The position numbers and the translations under genes are program-made. The notes below the pieces were generated by a model, which worked only from the letters and a program-made list of their open reading frames with translations, did not search any database and was not told where the DNA came from. A DNA stretch of 64,000 nt. Source: Musa acuminata AAA Group. Its lineage: Eukaryota; Streptophyta; Magnoliopsida; Zingiberales; Musaceae. The stretch lies in contig NC_088348.1 in the NCBI RefSeq assembly GCF_036884655.1, positions 28,152,501-28,216,500 on the forward strand, read 5' to 3'. This document shows, one piece after another, positions 1-10,448 of this stretch (position 1 is its first letter; the number at the start of each line of letters is the position of its first letter).

Positions 1-807
1 TATTTGATCATTCCAAGCTTGAAAAGTCTCCTAAATTAACAATAAAGTGTTATTATTGAGTATATATTAATGATTAGCTTTTGATGGCTAATCATTTTAG
101 TTTAGACAAATTGGTTAAATCCGTGATAAATATTATTTTTCATTATTCTCCATTTCGATGCCACATGTCAAGCTAATGGACATTAGAAAAGTAAGTCCCA
201 CATTACATTTGTATGATTATCCAACTGATATTACCTCTTAGCTTTGGGCAATTTGGTTGCATCACCAGCAGGCCAATTAGATTTCTCTACAAAATGCAAC
301 AGATCAACAAAAACAGTCTTATGAGTCACATATTGTAGCTGGCAATCACATGGGTTCCATGAGAACCACAATAAATCCTTTCATGAGACTTGTCAAGGAC
401 TCACCACATTTATTCATGATCCCAGAGAGAGAAAGAGAGAGAGAGAGTTATATATGCGTCAAAAATTATTTTGTAAAATAAGAATATTGCATTCTTTATT
501 TTTCTTTTCCGAAGAAACATGCAAGGAAGAGTGAGAACAAAAAGAAGAAAAATCTTCGATTTCCAAAAAATTATGGGAGAATTGAACTCGACTGTTTTCC
601 CCAGTAGTCAATAATAATTATTTCTAAAATACCAAAAAAAATGGAAAATAAATAATTGCAAGGCAAGATAAAATCTTTTTTAGTTGCCAGCTAAAAGAAA
701 CGAGTGGGGATAAAAAGGTGGAGTAGGGTGAGAAGAAAGAGCAATAGAGAGTTCTGTTCTTTGTTTCTTGCCGCATAGAGTAAGGAGAGGGATAGAGAGA
801 CAAACAG
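1..807. other. Intergenic DNA and upstream region of the RALF gene
   Basis: No gene is visible. The stretch is AT-rich with a GA-rich microsatellite at 424-447. The 150 bases before the RALF start are purine-rich and probably include its 5' leader. A weak TATA-like TAAAAAGG at 711-718 lies about 95 bases before the ATG, a plausible core promoter position, but it is not a strong match. Confidence 0.5.
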
Positions 808-1164
808 ATGGCGGGCCTCAAGGCATTCATCTTCTTCCCCGTCGCGCTCCTCCTCTTCATCGCCGGCAACGCTCTCGCAACAGCCGGAGGTGAGAGCGGG
901 AGCCAGCTGCCACTGGGCTGGATCCCATCCCTCTCCGGCTGCCGCGGGACCGTCGCGGAGTGCGTCGCCGGCGACGAGTTCGACCTGGGGTCGGAGGTGA
1001 CCCGCCGCATCCTCGCTACCTCACGCTACATCAGCTACAACGCCCTCCGCCGCGACACCGTCCCCTGCTCCCGCCGCGGCGCCTCCTACTACAACTGCCG
1101 CCCTGGCGCCCAGGCCAACCCCTACTCCCGTAGCTGCTCCGCCATCACCAGGTGCCGGGGTTAA
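808..1164 (+). CDS. RALF (rapid alkalinization factor) peptide hormone precursor
   Basis: This encodes a 118-residue secreted precursor of the RALF family. RALF peptides are released into the apoplast, bind CrRLK1L receptor kinases such as FERONIA with LLG co-receptors, raise extracellular pH and restrain cell expansion. Residues 1-25 form a signal peptide with a long hydrophobic core. The propeptide carries a conserved Cys pair (Cys45, Cys52). The site-1-protease motif RRIL is at 66-69, so the mature peptide would start at Ala70 (49 residues). It holds the receptor-binding YISY motif (74-77) and four cysteines (87, 97, 110, 116) that form two disulfides. The sequence is closest in type to RALF1/RALF33 of Arabidopsis. 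It is intronless and strongly GC-rich against an AT-rich background, usual for monocot single-exon genes. The first ATG is used and directly precedes the signal peptide. Family assignment is secure; the exact orthologue is not. Confidence 0.96.
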   Translation: MAGLKAFIFFPVALLLFIAGNALATAGGESGSQLPLGWIPSLSGCRGTVAECVAGDEFDLGSEVTRRILATSRYISYNALRRDTVPCSRRGASYYNCRPGAQANPYSRSCSAITRCRG

Positions 1165-2379
1165 TAGATGAGCTCTGTAATCTCCTTCTCCATGTTCTTT
1201 TCTCGGTTTAATTGATTGCTGTTGTTGCTGGTGTCATCTTATTGATGTCATAGACATTGTTTTTTGTGTGATTTGTGCTAAAAGAAGCAGAACTATGTGA
1301 TCTTTTTGGCTTTCATCTGGTTCTAAAAGACTTCAAGTATGCTTTCTTCTCTCTCAGGAAAGATCCTTTTGGAGAAATAGATCAACTTGTAAGTAATTGA
1401 TTCTTATGTTTTAACCTGTTTTATATGTTGTTTGATTAATAATATGATCATTTTTCTATCATTAACTATTATTCTTTGTCCTTAAATGAGTCTTTGATGT
1501 GGCCTCTAGAGAAGAAAGCTATTCTTTGTGGCAAAAAAATTGGAAAAGATTTCTTGGCTTATGTTGTTGGTAATTATCATCACTGGAATATCCAATTCAA
1601 CTAGAAATGAAATCATTATATACTACTAAAGAGAAGTGATGGTTTGAAGGTTTACATGATTTGATTTCCCAACATGGAGTAAATCATGAAAGCTCAAAGA
1701 TCATTGGAGTCGGAACAATGGATACATTAGACAACATCTTTGATTGACAGGTGAACATTTTGATCTGAATTTCCAGTACCAAATAGGAGAATAGGGGTTG
1801 TGCTCTAACAATCCTCATAGGTGTAGAAATAACTGAGAAGATTAAATGGAGATGCAGCAGTGAGGAATGGAGGCAATAATATTGTTACAGTGAGGACTGT
1901 ATTCAGAGAATAAATAACCTAACACCAGCAGTTACTGCTAAATTGACTTTGCCAAGTGCATTTTCTGTAAGACAACCATTGCTTCAAACCCAATCTGGCA
2001 AAAGGACAGGCATTGATTCAACTTTATGCTACTAACAGAGAGAAAGAACAAATTGCAAAGCCCTAGTGAAGAACAGTGATTAAAACTGATCATGTTCAAA
2101 ATGTTCTCAATTTAATTGGACAATCCATTCATCTTTTGTATGGTTGAAAAGCAATCTATGCTTACCATAAAACATACCTGTCATTGCAAAACTGGGCTCT
2201 ATTTGGATCAGTTCTTCAAGTCATAGGGGCCCTCTCTTCTTGTTTTTGGAAGAATCACTGGCTTCTTCAGTCACTGAAATGGGCAACCAAAAAAAAAAGG
2301 AAGTAAAATTATCATCATTTACTGTATAATTAGAAGAAAGACACCAAGCTTAGCTAAGGATAATAAACAACTGGTGTTC
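1165..2379. other. Intergenic DNA between RALF and the AlkB-like gene
   Basis: The two genes point toward each other, so this holds both 3' ends. RALF 3' UTR probably occupies the first few hundred bases and the AlkB-like 3' UTR the last ~150. I see no further coding frame or structured RNA. Confidence 0.5.
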
Positions 2380-5300
2380 CTACGCTTTCACGTTTTCATT
2401 GGGTGATCTGCAGAGGTTCCTCAGAGTCACAGAAGTCCTTCTCTGTTGATGTATTTCTTCTCCTTCCCACAACTGAAACCCCTGTTTCCGGTTTATTTCA
2501 TGCTTCCAGAGATACCGTGCTTCCCCTGACATAAGAACCAATGATCCTGGGCTCAAGAAAACGGGGACCCTCAACAAGGAACCCTCTTCGCCTTGTCCTT
2601 CATTGTTACCTTCCTCTTGTTTGGACCGTGTGAAATGCATCACACATGCAGATTCTAATGAGATTATCGCGATTCCATCGTCAAAACGCATGAGGTCCAC
2701 ATGTGCACAAATTCCCTGCTTATGAAAAAGAGAGAATTTTGATCACTATGTGATAATTGAAGCTTGTATCTCCTTGGATCTCAATTTATGGCCATAATTC
2801 TATTATAACACAGCAACCAAATGAAATGGTGAACCAACAATTAGAATTGCATAGGAACCAATGCTCTCACCTCACCTGGGTTGTAGACATTGACAATTAG
2901 TTGATCAAAAAGGGGTTCCCTCCAAAGCAAATCCAGCGGCAATGGCCAACAAGCTTCTTGGTGATGATTTCCAAGACTTGATTCCTTGCCTTCTCCTGAA
3001 GATGTGTCACCAAACCACACTGCCTCACGAACTAATCCGGAAATTTCAACTGCCCATCCTGGAAGATCCCCAAATCTCATAGCCTTCAAATAAGGACAAG
3101 ACGCGATCAATATTATGGATGGAAACAACAGAAATTGTACACAGAATTTTATAAAGAAATAAAGCTATCAAGATACTCTCTAACTCTTTTGAGAGTTACT
3201 CAGATACTGCAGGCCTATCATTATTCACAAGAAACATCAAGAATCTCTATCAGAAGAATCTGTTTAGAGTAAATCATCACAAGAAAGACCAGCAAACTAA
3301 CAGAGAATTATTGTACATCCTGAAGAATAATATAACGCTAATTTACAAGTTAGTGATAATAGTCTAGTCGTCATTCTTGAGAAGAAAAAGAATGTAATGG
3401 GAGTTCAAAAACCAGTGACTATTCCTAAAGGCAGGCCAAGGGAACCATTAAATTCAGTTTTCAAAAGAAAAATAGGTGATCAAATCAAAAGATCCATTAT
3501 AACTCTAGTCATTCATATACAGGAAATCGGAAGGTTGCTTAAATCAACCGCTTCTAGACAAGTTCCTAAACTATTGTTTAATGTGCAAGGGCACATTCAG
3601 GTCATCAATTCACAAAATTAGTAAAAAAAAATGTTATTGTTGTTAAAGGACTTAATTTGTGTCAGACTCTGCTTACTTGTAGACTAGGGCTTATTGTTAC
3701 TACTCAAAGAATTTTTCAGACTCAACTTGAATCTTCAGTCGGAGTCATGGCTCAAACATCAAAACAACCGTTTTACTTGTGAGGATAAATCTAGCTAGCC
3801 ACTGCATAAGTTGGAGCCTTGTGCGCTGGTCTACCCTTGTTCATCACAAGATTCAACTGGACATCAGGTCCAAATATCTACAATCAAGGCATTCTTTTGA
3901 AAGCACAAGACCTCATCCTTTGAGGCCCTTAATCAACCAATATGGCAATAAACAATTGTACAAACTCCAATAACATAAAAACAGATACAAGCATCATCTA
4001 GGAAATAGAAAAAGCAATATGAAGCTGAGAATCATGACAAGAACAGCCAACAAATAGAATCAGCAGCAGCAAGAAAAGAAGAATGGGCCGAAAGAGGGGA
4101 TGGGGGAAGTTAGTATGAGCATCTAAATATAGCACAAGAGAAGCAGTTAACAATACATGCTCCTAAAAGTGCCTCCTTTTCCTTTTTTTTTTCCTTCTAA
4201 CTGTACACCAAGAATCCTCAAATTCATTATCGACAACCTGCCATGTTCAACAAACTACACAGGCAGGTTTGTGTTTAAGAAAACAGCAACAAACAACAAT
4301 CTAATAGTTTTTACCACATGCATGCAATCTTCGTGACATGCAAATGCACACACCCAAACACAAGTGCAAGCATACACACACAAACAAGAGAAGAAGAACA
4401 GAAAAAAAAAAAAAAAGATCACCTCTACACAAACAAGAAAAGGATAGGAAAGATAGCAACCAAGGTTCAAGAATCATAGCTTAGAGTAGTAGCCATGGAG
4501 ATCTGTCAACTAGTGCAATAGAATTCAGCTATCATCAGTGAGATGCTAATAGCAACAACAACAAATAGGTGGGAAAGCCTTTGCATTCACTCCTCTGATT
4601 TAACTATCATCCATACATTGTGCAACAACTAGCTTATAGGAGCATAATAAGTAGATTTATAAAGTGGCAAAACTAGAGATATTTCATGATGAGTCTAAAA
4701 TGGAAGAACCAAAATGTTGATCAATCAACATGTGGTTTGGTATTAGGACCTTTAATGTTTGTCAAAATCCGATGGCAATGAGCGACATGAATTGAAAACT
4801 ATGATTAAGTTTACACAAACTGCAATCATATTTCACCAGTTAACTTTGATTACAACTCCTGTCAGGTACTTATAAGTAGAACACAACTGTCAAATAAGGA
4901 ATCAAAGGTAAACTTGCCTGATTGTGACAACCTCCATCGAACCACCCCTCTGCAAATACGAATAAAAAAAGCAAGCAAAATAGAAGTTGAAGTACAGAAG
5001 AAAACCACTAAAAAAGAAGAAAAGAAATATAAACCATCGAATTTGAAATGGCTACTACCTCGTCGGATCGCCGATAGCAAAGAGGACTGCTGAGCCGAGC
5101 AGAGGAAGCCTCGGCAGAGCCACAAACCCTTGACTCCGTCGACCATCTCCCAACTAAGGGGGACTCCATCCCCCTGCTTCTGCAGAAGCAAAGAGCCCGA
5201 AGCAATCGATCAACGACAAATCCGACGAAATAAAGATGAAAAGGGGGAGGAAAGGAATAAGGGGTGCGGCAGGCGAACCAAGCAGTGGAGGAGGGAGGAT

Positions 5301-5422
5301 CGGGAGGAGGAGGAGGATTCGAATTCGTCGTCGTTGTCGCCGCCGCTGTCCGAGGATTCTCCAAAGGCTTCTTCCAGCGCGCGTCTCTGCATCTCCCGGG
5401 CGTCGATGTCGTCGTCTTCCAT
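2380..5422 (-). CDS. AlkB-like Fe(II)/2-oxoglutarate-dependent dioxygenase
   Basis: Five exons on the minus strand (5422-5279, 5179-5059, 4949-4918, 3083-2871, 2715-2380) give an in-frame 281-residue protein. AlkB-family enzymes oxidatively demethylate nucleic acids or proteins using Fe(II), O2 and 2-oxoglutarate. Residues 1-45 are an acidic, Ser-rich leader. The double-stranded beta-helix core carries the iron ligands H175 and D177 (HVD) and H242 (in WKHEI), and the RxSxTxR-type segment 263-269 whose arginines bind 2-oxoglutarate. A conserved NQAMRFGDLP stretch spans the exon 3/4 junction. Exon 3 is only 32 nt. Intron 3 (4917-3084) is 1.8 kb and begins with GC instead of GT. The ATG at 5422 is chosen because its acidic frame runs into the core. 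A TATATAA-like string at 5451-5460 is too close to the ATG to be a confident TATA box. Similar plant proteins are often named ALKBH8-like, but no RNA-binding or methyltransferase domain is present, so substrate is unknown. The exon 1/2 junction is the least certain. Confidence 0.88.
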
Positions 5423-6289
5423 CTCTTCGTTGATGGTTAATTGGGCACGAATTATATAACTGCACGTATAAGGCGCAGCCCAAAGCCCATTGGCCGAATC
5501 AGGACCGTCGATTAAGAAGGCCTACCGAGATTGGGGCCACATCGAGCCCCCAACTCTTCTTTTCACATTTGAATGTGATATTCATATTTATTCCCTTATT
5601 TTAGATTAATTTTCATCTATTTTCGCTATTATTTGAAAGATTGGGTTGTGCTAGAAATTGATTTCAATTTAAATTTAATACTCGAAAGATGTGCCTCAAA
5701 ACAAATAATGAAGAATAAGTTTTCTTCCTTTTTATTTTTCATCTCAGCTGTTATCTTACGTGGCCAATTATTTTTCAAGTTTTTTTCAAAAAAAATATTA
5801 CGAAAACGATTAAAAAATGTTCTTTAGAAAATAAAATTTCACAAAGAAATAGAAACACTATCAATAACATGTTTCCAGAACAACAATTGTTCCCCTGCAA
5901 TGTCATTTGGAGGAGAAAAAAGTGCTACTCTAAATAACATTTCCAAAGTTCAATTTTAGCTACAATATTGTCAAGAACTTTCATCCATACAACAATTGGA
6001 GAGTAGGTGTTATCATACATTTAGCTAACACAAACAAGATTCAATATCTACCATTTTTAAGGTATAAGTTGCCAGTAAAATGGGTGGAAAATAAGAAAAC
6101 AGAAAGGAAATTTGCAGAATAGACCTTTTGAAGTCAAGAGGGTTTGGGTTACAGGCAATTAATTGACACCACCAAATTAAAATTTATTCGAACACATTAG
6201 CAAAACCGAGTTAAAAGCATCTGTGCTGACATCCAGCAACTCATTAGATTGCTACTAAAAGTCAAAGATGAGGGACTTCCATTTTGGGT
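5423..6289. other. Intergenic DNA between the AlkB-like gene and PGK
   Basis: Both neighbours are on the minus strand, so this holds the AlkB-like promoter and the PGK 3' UTR and terminator region. It is AT-rich with no supported gene; the short open frames here have no recognisable motifs. Confidence 0.5.
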
Positions 6290-8894
6290 TCAGGCATCAT
6301 CAAGAGCAAGAACACCCGGCAGAGACTTGCCCTCCAGTAGCTCCAAGCTTGCACCACCTCCGGTTGAAATGTGGCTCATCTTGTCGGCAAGTCCGACCTT
6401 CTCAACCGCTGCCACGGAATCTCCTCCTCCGATGATGGTTGTGACCCCTGTCCCACTCAAATCAGCCAACTTCTTTGCAATTGCCTGCGTTAATGAGACA
6501 GAATCATATACTCCAAAACAAATAACATGAAGTTTAAGCATCAGCCTGCACTTGTTTTTCTGCAATAATTTACCTCAGTTCCCACTGCAAATTTTTCGAA
6601 CTCGAAGACACCCATGGGTCCATTCCAGATGATGGTCTTGGTGCTCTCCAAAGCTCCGCTAAATGTCTTAATGGAATCTGGACCGATGTCGAGGCCCATC
6701 CAGCCATCAGGGATTCCGGAAGCTGGTACAATCTGCAGAAAGCACTTTGCTAAATCAAAATGCCCAATAATTATATGTAAATCTCTCTGGATTATGTATA
6801 TTATTTATATTCATGGTTATCCCAAGTTAATCCTAAAAACAAGAAAAATAGAAGCAGACATTATATGTTGTATATATAATTTGACAATTGAAGTTACACA
6901 AGTCACCTAGAATATCCAATAATTAAATGAACAAACCTTGCTATCTGCATCTGCAGCAAACTTGTCAGCTATGACCACATCAGTAGGCAACAAGAGAGAC
7001 ACCCCTTTGGACTTTGCTTTCTCGAGAAGTGATGTAGCAAGGCCAAGCTTGTCTTCCTCGACCAGTGAAGAACCAACAGAGTACCCCTGTGCTTTGTAGA
7101 ATGTGAATATCATTCCTCCACCAAGGATGAGAATATCTACCTTCTCCAGCAATGACTCTATCACCCCAATCTTGCTTGAAACCTTAGAGCCACCAACAAT
7201 GGCAGCAAAAGGTTTTTTGGGATTGGTTACAGCTCCAACAAGATAATCGAGCTCCTGAGACACAAAATAATAGTAATTGTAAGTCTTAGCATTAGTGTAA
7301 ATTTGATACAGAACAAAGACATTCTAGAAGTAGATAGAAAGAATATTTTTCTTTCGTTGAGTGAAGTAGTGTTAGTATTCACTAGAAACAACAACAGCAT
7401 AAACAAGTTTAAGGTACACACAACAATTGGATGAAAAAGTTCAAGTCATATGTATCAACTAAATGAATAATTTTAAACCAAAAGGTTCCCAATACCATTT
7501 GTAAGAAAGGAAAAAAAGTGACTGATATGTTCCATAAATAATGTTCGCATTTTAATTTCACATTGCAGGTTTCTTGACACAGTGAGATGAATACCTTCTG
7601 CATGAGAAAGCCGGCAACAGATGGCTTTAAAAATTTGGTAACACCCTCTGTGGAAGCATGAGCTCTATGTGCAGTGCCAAAGGCATCATTGACATAAAGG
7701 TCAGCCAATGATGCTAGCTTCTTTGCAAACTCCGGATCGTTTTTCTCTTCCTCCTTATAGAACCTTACATTCTCAAGAAGCACAACGCCTCCATTTGGTA
7801 GTGCAGCAATCGACTTCTCAACTTCCTCTCCAATAGAGTCATTTGCCATCTCAACCTAAGCAAGTAAGTTGAGGAATTAGATCTGAAGAGAGACCAGAGT
7901 TTAGATAGCACAAATGTTTAGTGGAAGAAACAGTATATACATTAACGCCAAGAAGCTCAGATAGCCTAGGGACGACAGGTTTCAAGCTGTACTTTGGGGT
8001 AACACCTTTGGGGCGACCCTGCAAATTTAGAGCACACAATCAGTTCACTGTTAATTGCCACAATCACTAAGCAAATGGATAAAAGTTGAGATATTGACTT
8101 ATGTATGTTGGGTAAGTATCATGAAACCTATGACAATAAATCACAAAAAGGTCGCAATATGCTTGCCAAGAAGTTTTGGACATAGCATTCTAGTGTATAC
8201 TGCATGCTGAAGAGAAATCAAAAGTAATGCCAAGCTGAAGAACCATGAACTTTGAATCATTTTAATAATGAATCAATTATTTATATTTTATACTACTGAC
8301 ACCACAAGATCACAGAAAAACTTAGAAAAGGTGCCAAATTCGAGAAAAAATATTAAAAGACTAATGTAAACATTTTGAGCTTCTTTTCCACGAAGGAGAA
8401 AAATAGAAGAAACAGAATATTGAACATATGTTTCTTGCAGCATGAAATATGTTATCTCTGCCTTAGTCATGATCTACGGAAACAGTCAACGAAATAAACT
8501 AAAATTCATCAACTGCCATTCTATATTTCGCCTACTCCTACAGGTACCATTCTATAATGATAAAAAAATTTCCCCAAAAAATTCAAAGAAGTATGATAAG
8601 GAAGATAAATCTATTAGAATCATAGATACACCAGAAACAAAGGAGATCAATCAATATGCTGAAGCAACAAATAAAGAAGATATGGATCTAAGGGATCACC
8701 AAATGGCTAGCAAGGATGATCCTAGCGCCGCGCTCCATCAAGTACTTGATCGTCGGGACGGTGGCGCGGATCCGAGTGTCGTCGGTGACCTTCAGATTCT
8801 CGTCCAAGGGAACGTTGAGATCCACCCTCACGAAAACCCTCTTCCCCTTGACATCGGCTTCCTTCAGGTCACCAACATTCCTCTTCGTCGCCAT
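6290..8894 (-). CDS. PGK: Phosphoglycerate kinase, cytosolic
   Basis: Six phase-0 exons (8894-8700, 8018-7941, 7855-7595, 7254-6937, 6732-6574, 6484-6290) encode exactly 401 residues, the usual length of plant cytosolic PGK. The enzyme interconverts 1,3-bisphosphoglycerate + ADP and 3-phosphoglycerate + ATP in glycolysis and gluconeogenesis. The PGK signature VRVDLNVPL is at 22-30, the substrate-binding SHLGRPKG spans the exon 1/2 junction, LLENVRF and the [10 protein letters not shown] segment are in exon 3, [14 protein letters not shown] is in exon 4, and the nucleotide-loop GGGDSV is at 356-361. There is no chloroplast transit peptide: the protein starts [10 protein letters not shown] and goes straight into the N-domain. 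All introns are GT-AG. A TATA box about 180 bases upstream supports transcription from near 9050. The gene looks intact. Confidence 0.97.
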
Positions 8895-9737
8895 TCTTCC
8901 ACCAAATTAACCTCCGATCCACACACCAAGAGAAATCGCACGAGAAGCAGCAGATCGAGCTGGATCCGATCTGACACAAAGCTGAGAACAGTCACCGACG
9001 AAGTGGGAGATCGAAACGAGGGCTTTGAGACCGATGAGAGGCGGAGGCTCGAGCGAAGCGAGAAGAAGGAGTGGCTTTTATAGAGGCGGAAGGGGGCGTA
9101 GGTTAACTGGCTAACGCTATTGTGCGCCAAGTGTTTGCGACCGCGCAGCATCCCGTGAACCGCCGTGGATTTGATCTTCTTACGGTGGGCCGCACAGTGA
9201 ACGGCTCAGATTGGAGCGATGGAGCATCGGACGGTCCGCACGCCTTGGTTTCCATCGACCGCAGAAAAACCAATTGAAGACTCAAGCACGTGATTCAGAC
9301 ACGCACCTGCACAAGTTTAGAAGGATGATTTCATAATCTACCAAAAATAAAAATTGTAAGATCTATCAATATACTTATCAAGTTTAGAAGGATGATTTCA
9401 AGATGTATAAATAAGAGTACAGTAACATCATCAACTGCAAGAAATACCTTCTTTTTACAATCTGTGGAAGATGGAAAGAACATGTGTACCATTATACATG
9501 AGTAATAGTTCTACTGGTAAATTGTCGACATCATCAGACTCTATTTATATCTGAACCCTGAAGCAAAGACATTGTAATTATCATTCTGCTGAATCAAATC
9601 TATAATATGACCAAGAGAAAAAAAAAAAAGAAGGATGGAGTTGCTAAATCATTTCCAATGAGATCTTACAACAGTTCCAGCAATTTACATTGTGCGGAAA
9701 TCAACTACCTGCCCAAGAATGCATTTAGAGTTATTCT
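8895..9737. other. PGK promoter and 5' leader, then plain intergenic DNA
   Basis: From 8895 to about 9050 lies the probable PGK 5' UTR, GC-richer than its surroundings. Upstream to about 9260 the DNA is also GC-rich, consistent with promoter. From 9300 to 9737 I see only AT-rich sequence. A short near-duplicate (AAGTTTAGAAGGATGATTTCA at about 9313 and again near 9379) is the sole structure. Confidence 0.5.
9076..9082 (-). promoter_or_regulatory. TATA box of PGK
   Basis: On the minus strand the sequence reads CTATAAAAGCC, a near-perfect TATA box, about 185 bases upstream of the PGK ATG at 8894. This predicts a transcription start around 9045-9055 and a leader of roughly 150-160 bases. Confidence 0.7.
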
Positions 9738-10393
9738 CGCTGAGTCCAGCCCGTTGGCTTCGATTATGTAAGTCCAAATATGATTTATCAATAATTAAAA
9801 GAAAAAAAAAAAAGAAGACGTGAGAGAAAGAGAGAGAGAGCGTGTGCAGCTAGGGGTGGCGGCACACGGAGAGAGAAAAGAACAAATAGAAAGAGGAGAG
9901 ATAAAATATAGGATTTTGAGTTTTTTTATTTTTTCCGAATTATATGTAAAGAATCTTTATAGTAAACTTTACTATTGTGCTGATGTATAATTTACTCTTG
10001 AGATATTTTTCTATTATATCTATTTTATGAGACTTAGAATTCTCTTTTTCGATAAGATCCATGTTATATGATGATGATATGTTATTCTTGAGCCAAGATC
10101 TATGTTTTTTGATATTATTATAATCCTCTGATTATTTTAGAGAAGATTTACTATAAACTTGTTATCATTACTATTGGTGATAGTAGTTTAAGGTGGACTA
10201 TGGTCACGTAATGTTTCCCGCATTGGATTTTTCACATTAAAATTTGGTTTCACTGTGTGATTGATTTATTGCTCTATTATTTATACTACTTTAGTTGATA
10301 TTTGTATTTTAATATCAAGTTGGTATTTTGATGAGGAACCCATTTTGATAGGAAGGAAAAGAATTATTCTACTTTAATAGGTTTTTCCCAACA
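9738..10393 (+). repeat. 5' LTR of the copia element
   Basis: Matches the 3' LTR through long shared stretches such as TGATTTATCAATAATTAAAA, TTACTATTGGTGATAGTAG and TTGATATTTTGATGAGAAAC-like segments, and ends in TTTTTCCCAACA. Compared with the 3' LTR it is somewhat shorter; the difference is spread over several small indels in the purine-rich 5' third. The boundary at 9738 is set by alignment with the TGTTGGG start of the other LTR. Confidence 0.82.
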
Positions 10394-10395
10394 AG

Positions 10396-10410
10396 TGGTA
10401 TCAGTGCAAC
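10396..10410 (+). other. Primer-binding site of the copia element
   Basis: TGGTATCAGTGCAAC, two bases after the 5' LTR, matches the standard copia primer-binding site TGGTATCAGAGC complementary to the 3' end of initiator methionine tRNA, with one change inside the core. It fixes the LTR end at 10393. Confidence 0.85.
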
Positions 10411-10448
10411 AGGTTGTTGGTGCTAGTTTTTTTTCTTGTGTGATTGAA

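Noticed and set aside
3397..4470. Several 60-75-codon frames
   Set aside because: They fall inside intron 3 of the AlkB-like gene, lack recognisable motifs, and one is largely poly-A/poly-T translation.
5130..5483. Overlapping Arg/Ser-rich open frames on both strands
   Set aside because: Shadows of AlkB-like exons 1 and 2. Only the 5422 frame gives a start that splices in frame to the conserved core.
6290..8894. Chloroplast rather than cytosolic PGK
   Set aside because: The protein is 401 residues and begins at the N-domain; no Ser/Thr-rich transit peptide precedes it and there is no in-frame upstream ATG extension.
8442..9083. 213-codon plus-strand open frame
   Set aside because: It runs antisense through PGK exon 1 and its leader, where GC-rich coding sequence keeps the opposite strand open. 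It has no domain of its own.
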